From: NCEH01 sp043195135
GTDB lineage: Bacteria; Pseudomonadota; Alphaproteobacteria; Rhizobiales; Xanthobacteraceae
NCBI RefSeq assembly: GCF_043195135.1
Contig: NZ_JBAFWP010000017.1
Reading direction: 5' to 3' (one strand)
Length of the DNA stretch: 64,000 bases
Shown here: positions 35,167-42,620 of the stretch, in pieces
Numbering within the stretch: the stretch's first letter is position 1
Layout: each line of letters opens with the position of its first letter
Position numbers and translations under genes: made by a program
Notes under the pieces: generated by a model
Databases searched by the model: none
The model's input: the letters and a program-made list of their open reading frames with translations, nothing else
What the model was told of the DNA's origin: nothing

Positions 35167-36111
35167 TCAGGGCGAGACGCCCTTTTCCTTGAAGTATTTT
35201 TCCGCGCCCGGATGGAACGGCACCGGCGAACCCTTCATGGCGCCCTGGAGCGAAATCGCCTTGGCGGCGGCGTGGGCGGCCTGGAGGTCCGGCAGATTCT
35301 CGAAGATCGCCTTGGTCATGGCATAGACGTCGGCGTCCTTCATGTCCTCGCGCACCACCAGGAAGTTCGGCACGGCGGCGGTGGCGACGTCCTTGTCCTG
35401 GCCGGTATAGGTGCCGGCGGGGATCACGGTCTTCAGATAGGGCGTGCCCACCTTGTCGACGACGCTGTTCGGAATCTCGACCACATTGATCTCGACGGCG
35501 GTGGCGAGGTCCTTGATGGAGGACACCCCGAGGCCGGCCGATTGCAGGGTGGCGTCGAGCTGGCGGTTCTTCATCAGCTCCACCGATTCGGCGAAGGGGA
35601 GATATTCCACCTTGCCGAGGTCCTCATATTTGAGCCCGGCGGCGTTGAGGATGGCGCGGGCGTTCAGCTCGGTGCCGGATTTCGGCGCGCCGACCGACAG
35701 GCGCTTGCCCTTCAGGTCCGCCAGGGTCTTGATGCCGCTGTCCTTGGACGCGACGATCTGGATGTAGTTCGGATAGATGGCGGCGAGCGCCCGCACTTTC
35801 TTGAGCGGCGCCTTGAAGCCGGCCTCCTCCTTGCCGGCCCAGCCGTCGGCGAGGCTGTCGGCGAGGGTGAAGGCGATCTCGCCCTTGCCCTGCTGGATCA
35901 GGATGAGATTTTCCACCGAGGCCTTCGTCGCCTGCACCGAGGGGCGCACATCCGCCACCTTGGTGGACAGGATGTTCGAAATGGCGACGCCCATGGGGTA
36001 ATAGACGCCCGAGGTACCGCCGGTGAGGATGTTGACGAATTCCGCCGCCTGCGCCGCCACGGGCGCGCAGGCCAGCGCGACCGACAGGGCAGCCATCTTC
36101 CAGCTTTTCAT
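35167..36111 (-). CDS. TAXI-family TRAP solute-binding protein
   Basis: The periplasmic binding protein of the TRAP-TAXI system, 314 residues. A cleavable signal peptide (KSWKMAALSVALACAPVAAQAA, cut near residue 23) precedes ILTGGTSGVYYPMGVAISNIL, the TAXI family signature. LILIQQGKGEIAFTLADS and KSGTELNARAILNAAGL are also conserved. GGAG lies 5 nt before the ATG. Ligands of this family are often glutamate or other carboxylates; which one applies here is unknown. It is the first gene of the TRAP unit and is divergent from the glycerate kinase. Confidence 0.92.
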   Translation of the reverse strand: MKSWKMAALSVALACAPVAAQAAEFVNILTGGTSGVYYPMGVAISNILSTKVADVRPSVQATKASVENLILIQQGKGEIAFTLADSLADGWAGKEEAGFKAPLKKVRALAAIYPNYIQIVASKDSGIKTLADLKGKRLSVGAPKSGTELNARAILNAAGLKYEDLGKVEYLPFAESVELMKNRQLDATLQSAGLGVSSIKDLATAVEINVVEIPNSVVDKVGTPYLKTVIPAGTYTGQDKDVATAAVPNFLVVREDMKDADVYAMTKAIFENLPDLQAAHAAAKAISLQGAMKGSPVPFHPGAEKYFKEKGVSP

Positions 36112-36369
36112 GAACGCTCCTCCGATATCGTTGTGTCTTTTCCCGGAAGGCTAGCGCCTTCGGCGGCAAAGGCCACCTGCTTTCTTATGGCTCAGACGAA
36201 AGTCTAAACCGCCTACCCCGGTGCGGCCCGCAGGCCGCGCCGCGATTTCGCGGGCGCGGGCCATTGATCCCGACCTTTCGGGGCGCTAGTGACGGGATGA
36301 AATAATGAATCCCACAAGCCCTAAGGGCGCGGGATGTCGCCCTCCCGCGCGGGGGCCAAGGGAGCCGCC

Positions 36370-37614
36370 ATGCCGTCCGATAAGGAAATTCTCCGCGCTC
36401 TGTTCGAGACCGCGCTCGCGGCCGCCCTGCCCGAGGGCAAGTTCGACGGGCGCCTGCCGGAGCCGCCGAAGGGGCGCACCATCGTCATCGGCGCCGGCAA
36501 GGCCTCCGCCCGCATGGCGCGCGCGTTCGAGGACGCCTGGCAGAAGCCCTGCGAGGGGCTGATCGTGACGCGCTACGGCCATGGCTGCGAAACCCGCCAG
36601 ATCGAGATCGTGGAGGCCTCCCACCCGGTGCCCGACGCGGCGGGCCTCAAGGCGGCGCAGCGCATCCTGGAGCTGGCCCGCTCGGCCGGGCCGGACGATC
36701 TGGTCATCTGCCTGATGTCGGGCGGCGCCTCCTCCCTGCTCACCCTGCCGGCGGAAGGCATGACGCTGGAAGACAAGCAGGCCCTCAACAAGGCCCTCCT
36801 GAAGTCCGGCGCGCCCATCGGCATCATGAACCAGGTGCGCAAATCCATGTCGGCCATCAAGGGCGGGCGCCTCGCGGCGGCCATCGCCCCGGCCCGCTGC
36901 GTGACCTATCTCATCTCCGACGTGCCGGGCGATGACCCGCGCGCCATCGGCTCCGGCCCCACCATTCCGGAAAAGTCGGATCCCGAGGCGGTGCTCGCCC
37001 TCATGCGCGCCTATGACGTGCCGGTGAGCGCGCAGATGGAAAAGGTGATCCGCGCCAACACGGTGTCCGGCGATGCCCTGCCGGGGCAGGAGGTGCACAT
37101 GATCGCCACCCCCATGATGGCGCTGCATGCGGCGCGGGAGAAGGCAAAGGAATTCGGCCTTTCGACCGTCATCCTCGGCGATGCCATCGAGGGCGAGGCG
37201 CGCGAGGCGGCCACCGTCTTCGCCGGCATCTCCTTCAGCGCGGCGACCCACGGCGAGCCGGCGAAGGCGCCGTGCGTGCTGCTGTCCGGCGGCGAGACCA
37301 CTGTGACGGTGCGCGGCACCGGGCGCGGCGGGCGCAATGTGGAATTCCTGCTCGCCTTGGCGCTCGCGCTGAAGGAGGCCAAGGGCATTTCCGCCATCGC
37401 CTGCGATACCGACGGGGTGGACGGCACCGAGGACAATGCCGGCGCCTGGTTCGACGACCAGATCCTCGCCCAAGCGCGCGCGGCCGGCGTTTCGGCGGTC
37501 GATCATCTCGGCAACAATGACGGCTACAGCTTCTTCCAGAAGCTCGACCGGCTGGTGATGACCGGGCCGACGCTGACCAATGTGAATGATTTCCGCGCCA
37601 TCCTGATCCGCTAA
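36370..37614 (+). CDS. Glycerate kinase, MOFRL/DUF4147 family
   Basis: A 414-residue kinase phosphorylating glycerate, probably to 2-phosphoglycerate, which enters lower glycolysis. GKASARMARAFEDAW is near the N-terminus. The N-terminal domain motif LMSGGASSLLTLP and the C-terminal MOFRL-type region (LSGGETTVTVRGTGRGGRN, then TDGVDGTEDNAGAW) are clear. AGGGAG lies 5 nt before ATG 36370, which I prefer to an in-frame ATG 12 codons earlier. It could serve glyoxylate, hydroxypyruvate or tartrate use. The 258-bp divergent space to the TAXI gene shows no strong promoter. Confidence 0.88.
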   Translation: MPSDKEILRALFETALAAALPEGKFDGRLPEPPKGRTIVIGAGKASARMARAFEDAWQKPCEGLIVTRYGHGCETRQIEIVEASHPVPDAAGLKAAQRILELARSAGPDDLVICLMSGGASSLLTLPAEGMTLEDKQALNKALLKSGAPIGIMNQVRKSMSAIKGGRLAAAIAPARCVTYLISDVPGDDPRAIGSGPTIPEKSDPEAVLALMRAYDVPVSAQMEKVIRANTVSGDALPGQEVHMIATPMMALHAAREKAKEFGLSTVILGDAIEGEAREAATVFAGISFSAATHGEPAKAPCVLLSGGETTVTVRGTGRGGRNVEFLLALALALKEAKGISAIACDTDGVDGTEDNAGAWFDDQILAQARAAGVSAVDHLGNNDGYSFFQKLDRLVMTGPTLTNVNDFRAILIR

Positions 37615-37759
37615 AACCGCGTAAAGGCCCGGCTATTGCTGCGGCGCAGCAGGTTTGCGCGCGCCGCATGGCGGTAGGAAATTGAGGGATGTCAAATTAT
37701 TAGGCCCATTGCCGGCGGAGGCGGCGGGGGCTTGACGGGGGGCGGATGGGTCAATGTCC

Positions 37760-37787
37760 TTGACCTTTGCTGCATTGCACATAGATT
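37760..37787 (+). promoter_or_regulatory. Putative sigma-70-type promoter for the GNAT gene
   Basis: TTGACC (37760-37765), a 16-nt spacer and TAGATT (37782-37787) resemble a housekeeping promoter, about 50 bp before the GNAT start. A 10-bp palindrome GGTCCGGACC lies in the leader. Only a pattern match; no other evidence. Confidence 0.45.
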
Positions 37788-37834
37788 GCGGACAGAGGAA
37801 CCGGGGGGTCCGGACCATAGGTCAGGAGACCACC

Positions 37835-38440
37835 ATGAACGATCAGGTTGCGCCTGGAATCATCCGCAAGCTCTGGGCCGGAGAGGCCCAGCTGTTCCGC
37901 GAACATCTTCTGCGGCTGGATAAGGAAAGCCGGCGCAACCGGTTCGGCTCCGCCGTATCGGAATCCTTCATCGAGCATTATGCCGAGCGCGTGTTCCGCT
38001 CCGGCGCGGTGGTCCACGGCTGCTTCATCGACGGCGTGCTGCGGGCGGCGGCGGAGCTTTATCCCTTCTCCGGCGTCCTGCCGCGTGAGGCCGAGGCGGC
38101 GTTCAGCGTGGAGAGCGCGTTCCAGAACGGCGGCTTCGGCACCCAATTGATGGAGCGCACCCTGCTCACCGCGCGCAATCGCGGCATCCGCACGCTCTAT
38201 ATGAACTGCCTCGCCCACAACCGCCGCATGCAGCAGATCGCGCGCAAGTTCGACGCCGACCTGAAGTTCGAATCCGACGAAGTGGTGGCGCAATTGACGG
38301 CGCCCTATCCCACGGCGCTTTCCCTGGCGCGGGAGGCGGCGGCGGATGCGCAGGGGGTTTCGCGCACCGTGTTCCAGGCCCAGGTGCGGGCCACGGGGCG
38401 GGTGATCGACCTGCTGCTGCCGGGTTCGCGCGCGGCCTGA
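37835..38440 (+). CDS. GNAT-family N-acetyltransferase
   Basis: A 201-residue protein with an acetyltransferase fold. RNRFGSAVSESFIEHYAERVF is near the start, and AFQNGGFGTQLMERTLLTARNRG (about residues 93-115) matches the acetyl-CoA loop and helix. Members with this opening are often described as regulators or modifying enzymes in alphaproteobacteria, but the substrate is unknown. AGGAG lies 9 nt upstream of the ATG. It is a single gene with its own candidate promoter and converges with the SMR gene. Confidence 0.8.
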   Translation: MNDQVAPGIIRKLWAGEAQLFREHLLRLDKESRRNRFGSAVSESFIEHYAERVFRSGAVVHGCFIDGVLRAAAELYPFSGVLPREAEAAFSVESAFQNGGFGTQLMERTLLTARNRGIRTLYMNCLAHNRRMQQIARKFDADLKFESDEVVAQLTAPYPTALSLAREAAADAQGVSRTVFQAQVRATGRVIDLLLPGSRAA

Positions 38441-38462
38441 GGCTGCCGAACCCGATCGGGTC

Positions 38463-38792
38463 CTAGTGGGGCACGCTCTTCGACAGCAGGTTGACCACCA
38501 GCACGCCGGCGATGATAAGGCCGAGGCCGATGACGGCGGGCAGATCCAGCTTCTGCCCGTAGACCACGAGGCCGATGGCGGCCACCAGCACGATGCCGAC
38601 GCCCGACCAGATGGCATAGGCGATGCCCACCGGCAGCACCTTCAAGGTGAGCGAGAGGCAATAGAACGCCACCGCATAGCCGATCACCACGATCACCGAG
38701 GGCAGCGGCTTGCTGAATCCCTCCGCCGCCTTGAGGGCGGAGGTGGCGATGACTTCCGCCGTGATGGCGACGAGGAGCAGCACATAGGTCAT
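38463..38792 (-). CDS. Small multidrug resistance (SMR) transporter
   Basis: A 109-residue, four-helix proton-coupled exporter. The conserved membrane Glu is present near residue 13 (LVAITAEVIATSALKA). AYAIWSGVGIVLVAAIG in the third helix and GVLVVNLLS in the fourth match the EmrE/QacE/SugE superfamily. The W-S-G-x-G form and the K in TSALK favour an EmrE-like drug exporter over a guanidinium exporter, but this is not decisive. ATG 38792 gives the family N-terminus; the open frame upstream is spurious. Confidence 0.9.
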   Translation of the reverse strand: MTYVLLLVAITAEVIATSALKAAEGFSKPLPSVIVVIGYAVAFYCLSLTLKVLPVGIAYAIWSGVGIVLVAAIGLVVYGQKLDLPAVIGLGLIIAGVLVVNLLSKSVPH

Positions 38793-38909
38793 GGGCGGAG
38801 GTGAGCCCAGGGGCGTTTCCGCGTCAATTAGGTTTTGCCTTTCGCGGCCGCGCGATACCGTCACAGCCGGTGGCTTGCCGCCGCGGGATCGACCGCGCGA
38901 TCGGTGGCC

Positions 38910-41900
38910 TCAATGGAAATTCCGTCCTTTCGGCAAGGCGGGGGCATTGGCGGGCACCAGGGGGGCGGGGCGCCGGCGGTGCGGCGCCTCTTTGGGGTCG
39001 CGCGGATCGCGGCCGGGGCCGCTTGTCTCTCTTGGATCGCGGCCGGGGCCGCTTGTCTCTCGCGGATCGCGGCCGGGGCCGCGTTTGGCCTCGTCGGGCG
39101 GCATGGCGGGATTTATGGGCGAGCCGTCGCGGTCCAGTTCGTCGATGAGATGGCTCCAATCCTCGATCTTCTCCGCCACCAGATGGATGACGCCGCTCTC
39201 GTTCTGCAGCCGGCCGGTGACGCCCACGAGGCGCGCGCCCATCACCTGCGGGCGGAAGGCCTCGAACACGCGGGGCCAGACGATGACATTGGCGAAGGCC
39301 TGCTCGTCCTCGATGGTCATGAAGATGACGCCGCTCGCGGTGCCCGGCCGCTGGCGCACCAGCACCAGCCCGGCGAGGGTGAGGCGGCGCCCGCTCGCCA
39401 GCTCCGGCAGGCGCCCGTTAGGCGTCACGCCGCGCCGGGTGAGCCGGGCGCGCAGGAAGGCCAGCGGATGGGATTTCAGCGACAGTTTCAGATGCCGGTA
39501 ATCAGCAATCACCTGCGCGCCCGGCGGCAGGACCGGAAGCGCCACCTCCGCCTCGCGGATGCTCTCTTCGCGGGCCGCCGCGGCGGCGCGGAACAAGGGC
39601 AGGTCGTCCTTGTCGCCGGCGCGGCGCAGGCCGCGCACGGCCCAGAGCGCGGCGCGCCGGTCGAGCCCGAGGGAGCGGAAGGCGTCGGCATCGGCGAGGC
39701 GCTCCAGCACGGCGGGTGACAGGCCGGTGCGCAGCCACAGGTCGCGCACGCAATCATAGCCCGGCCCGCGCAGGGCCGCGATGCGCCGGCCCGCCTCCTC
39801 GTGCAGACCCTCGATCTGCCGCAGGCCGAGCCGCAGGGCATGGGTTGTCCTCACATCGCCGGCCATGTCGCCATGGCGGGGATGAATGCGCCCGGCGGCG
39901 CGCGCCACCCTTGCGCCCTCTCCCGCTTGCGGGGGAGGGTTGGGGAGGGGGCACGCCGCCTCGGGGCACGGGCGTGCGGCGGGAGGGGAATGGGGGCTTT
40001 GCGGGCGGGACACCGGTGCGCCTTCTCTTCCTCCGGGCCGTTCCGATTCTGCACGTCCTCCCTCTTCCCCCTCCCCAGCCCTCCCCCGCAAGCGGGAGAG
40101 GGGGGGCATAGCCTTGAGGAGGGAGAGCCCGTGATCGACAGCCTCTGCGGGAGGGGCCGAAAGGGCAGCGGCGCCGTCCTCCGCTTCCAGCGTATGGTCC
40201 CAGTGCGATGAATTGATATCGGCGGGGCGGATCTCGACGCCGTGCTCGGCAGCGTCGCGCACCAATTGGGCGGGGGCATAGAAGCCCATGGGCCAGGCGT
40301 TCAGCAGGCCGGCGGCGAACACATCGGGATAATGGCACTTGATCCAGGCCGAGACATAGACCAGCAGCGCGAAGCTCTCGGCATGGGAACGGGGAAAGCC
40401 GTAGGAGCCGAAGCCCTTGATCTGCTGCCACAGGCTTTCCGCGAAGGCGCGCTCATAGCCCTTGGCCAGCATGCCGCGGATCAGCTTGTCCTTGAACGTG
40501 TCGATGGTGCCCACATGCTTGAAGGTGGCCATGGCGCGCCGCAGCTTGTCGGCCTCCTCCGGCGTGAAGCCGGCGCCGACGATGGCGATCTGCATGGCCT
40601 GTTCCTGGAACAGCGGCACGCCGAGCGTGCCTTCCAGCACCTCCTTCAGCTCGGGCGAGGGATAGACCACCTTGTCCAGCCCCTGCTTGCGGCGCAGATA
40701 GGGATGCACCATGCCGCCCTGGATCGGGCCGGGGCGCACGATCGCCACCTCCACCACCAGATCCTCGAATTTTTCCGGCTTCAGGCGCGGCAGCATGGTC
40801 TGCTGGGCCCGGCTTTCCACCTGGAACACGCCGATGGAATCCGCCCGCCGGAGCATGGCGTAGACGCGCTTATCGTCCGGCGGGATGTCGCAGATGCGCT
40901 TGAAAGCGTGTCCGTACCGGGCGTTGAGCAAGGCGAAGCACTTCTGGATGGCGGTGAGCATGCCGAGCGCCAGCACGTCCACCTTCAGCAGGCCGACGGC
41001 TTCCAGATCGTCCTTGTTCCATTCGATGATGGGCCGCTCGTCCATGGCCGAGCGGGTGAGCGGCACGGTCTCGTCCAGCCGGTCGTGGGTCACCACCATG
41101 CCGCCCACATGCTGGGAGAGGTGGCGCGGAAAGCCGATCAGCGCGCGGGAGAGTTCCAGCGTCAGCGACAGCCGCCGGTCGGTGGGGTCGAGGCCGAGGC
41201 GCACCGCCTCCTCCGCCTTCACCCCGTCGGAGGACCAGCCCCAGATGGAGCCTGAGAGCGCGCCCACCGTATCCTCCGAGAGGCCGAGCACCTTGCCCAC
41301 CTCGCGCACCGCCGAGCGGGTGCGATAGGTGATGGTGGTGGCGGCGAGCCCCGCATGGGCCGCGCCATAGCGCCGGTAGACGAATTGCAGCACCTCGCCG
41401 CGCCGCTCGTGCTCGAAATCGATGTCGATGTCGGGCGGCTCGTTGCGGTTGCGGGAGATGAAGCGCTCGAACAGCAGGGCGGATTTCATCGGGTCCACCT
41501 CGGTGAGGCCGAGGCAGAAGCACACCGCGGAATTGGCCGCCGAGCCGCGCCCCTGGCACAGGATGCCGGCGCCGCGGGCGAAGCGCACGATCTCGTCCAC
41601 CGTGAGGAAATAGGGCGCATAGCCGAGCTCGCCGATCAGGCCGAGTTCGTGGCGCAAGGTGGTATTCACCTTGTCCGGTATGCCTTCGGGATAGCGCGTG
41701 CGCGCGCCCGCCCAGGCCAGCGCTTCCAGCGCTTCTTGCGGGGAGGCGAAGCCGTCGCGCGCCTCGCGCGGATAGGTGGGCTTGAGCTGGTCCAGGGAAA
41801 AATCGAGCCGGGAGAAGAAGGCGAGGCTTTCCGCCATCGCCCCCGGCAGGGCGCGGAACAGGCGCGCCATCTCGGCGGGCGGCTTGAGGTGGCGCTCGGC

Positions 41901-42620
41901 ATTGGGGGCGAGCCGCGTGCCGGCGGCATCCAGCGTCACATGGGTGCGGATGCAGGTGAGGATGTCATGCAGCGGGCGCTGCTCCGGCGCATGATAGAGC
42001 GCGTCGCCCACCGCCAGGACGGGCAGGCGCGCGCGCCGCGCGAAGTCGGCGAGGCGGGCGAGGCGGCGGGCATCATCCCCGCCATGGGCGATCGCGGCGG
42101 CGAGCCATGTCCGGTCCGGCGCGGCCTCATTTAGCTGGCTAATCAGTTCCGCAAACGCCTCCGTCAGCCGGCGCGGTGGCAGCACGGCGAGGCACAGGCC
42201 GTCCTGGAAATCCAGCAGATCGGCCCGGGTGAGGCGGCAATCCCCCTTTTCCGCCCGCATATTGCCGGTGGTGAGCAGGCGGCAGAGCCGGCCGTAGGCG
42301 GGCCGGTCGACGGGATAGGCGAGGATGTCCGGCGTGCCGTCGCAAAACACCAGCCGGGCGCCGATGGCGAGGGGAAAATCCAGCGCCTTCGCCATGGAAT
42401 GGGCCCGCACCACGCCGGCCAATGTGTTGCGATCGGCGATGCCGATGCCGCGATGGCCGAGCGCGTGCGCCTGCCGCACATGATCTTCCGGGTGCGAGGC
42501 GCCGTGCAGGAAGGAGAAATTGCTGGTGGCGGCCAGCTCCACATAAGGCGGCGGGGCGGGCGAGGCGGCGCTCGGGCCGGAGCGGCCGGCGAAAGCGGGG
42601 GTGAGAAGATCGCCGCTCAT
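38910..42620 (-). CDS. dnaE2: Error-prone DNA polymerase III alpha DnaE2 (ImuC)
   Basis: The polymerase of the ImuA-ImuB-DnaE2 mutasome, which copies past DNA damage. The 1236-residue protein starts at ATG 42620; the frame stays open far upstream, but that is a shadow of imuB. Order: PHP domain (YVELAATSNFSFLHGASHPEDH, then GIADRNTLAGVVRAHS), polymerase palm with the catalytic acids in PPDIDIDFEHERRG, then fingers, HhH region (THALRLGLRQIEGL) and the OB fold (LTLAGLVLVRQRPGTASGVIF). It is longer than usual because about 105 extra residues encoded at about 39850-40190 separate DHTLEAED from THALRLG. A decapeptide repeat also lies near the C-terminus. The start overlaps the imuB stop (ATGA). 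Regulation: LexA, through the box before imuA. Confidence 0.95.
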   Translation of the reverse strand: MSGDLLTPAFAGRSGPSAASPAPPPYVELAATSNFSFLHGASHPEDHVRQAHALGHRGIGIADRNTLAGVVRAHSMAKALDFPLAIGARLVFCDGTPDILAYPVDRPAYGRLCRLLTTGNMRAEKGDCRLTRADLLDFQDGLCLAVLPPRRLTEAFAELISQLNEAAPDRTWLAAAIAHGGDDARRLARLADFARRARLPVLAVGDALYHAPEQRPLHDILTCIRTHVTLDAAGTRLAPNAERHLKPPAEMARLFRALPGAMAESLAFFSRLDFSLDQLKPTYPREARDGFASPQEALEALAWAGARTRYPEGIPDKVNTTLRHELGLIGELGYAPYFLTVDEIVRFARGAGILCQGRGSAANSAVCFCLGLTEVDPMKSALLFERFISRNRNEPPDIDIDFEHERRGEVLQFVYRRYGAAHAGLAATTITYRTRSAVREVGKVLGLSEDTVGALSGSIWGWSSDGVKAEEAVRLGLDPTDRRLSLTLELSRALIGFPRHLSQHVGGMVVTHDRLDETVPLTRSAMDERPIIEWNKDDLEAVGLLKVDVLALGMLTAIQKCFALLNARYGHAFKRICDIPPDDKRVYAMLRRADSIGVFQVESRAQQTMLPRLKPEKFEDLVVEVAIVRPGPIQGGMVHPYLRRKQGLDKVVYPSPELKEVLEGTLGVPLFQEQAMQIAIVGAGFTPEEADKLRRAMATFKHVGTIDTFKDKLIRGMLAKGYERAFAESLWQQIKGFGSYGFPRSHAESFALLVYVSAWIKCHYPDVFAAGLLNAWPMGFYAPAQLVRDAAEHGVEIRPADINSSHWDHTLEAEDGAAALSAPPAEAVDHGLSLLKAMPPLSRLRGRAGEGEEGGRAESERPGGREGAPVSRPQSPHSPPAARPCPEAACPLPNPPPQAGEGARVARAAGRIHPRHGDMAGDVRTTHALRLGLRQIEGLHEEAGRRIAALRGPGYDCVRDLWLRTGLSPAVLERLADADAFRSLGLDRRAALWAVRGLRRAGDKDDLPLFRAAAAAREESIREAEVALPVLPPGAQVIADYRHLKLSLKSHPLAFLRARLTRRGVTPNGRLPELASGRRLTLAGLVLVRQRPGTASGVIFMTIEDEQAFANVIVWPRVFEAFRPQVMGARLVGVTGRLQNESGVIHLVAEKIEDWSHLIDELDRDGSPINPAMPPDEAKRGPGRDPRETSGPGRDPRETSGPGRDPRDPKEAPHRRRPAPLVPANAPALPKGRNFH
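39001..39083 (-). repeat. 30-bp tandem repeats near dnaE2 C-terminus
   Basis: Two full 30-bp units and a third of 23 bp (core GGATCGCGGCCGGGGCCGCT) code for RDPRETSGPG decapeptides just before the polymerase C-terminus. The repeats are nearly identical, pointing to recent expansion. Confidence 0.85.
39916..40106. repeat. Inverted-repeat element inserted in frame in dnaE2
   Basis: Two arms of about 36 bp in inverted orientation (CTCTCCCGCTTGCGGGGGAG at 39918-39937; CTCCCCCGCAAGCGGGAGAG at 40081-40100) flank about 115 bp. Each arm is itself a palindrome around GCTTGC or GCAAGC. The element stays open in the dnaE2 frame and accounts for much of the extra loop. It resembles short palindromic elements that are dispersed in many alphaproteobacterial genomes, mostly between genes. 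Confidence 0.85.
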
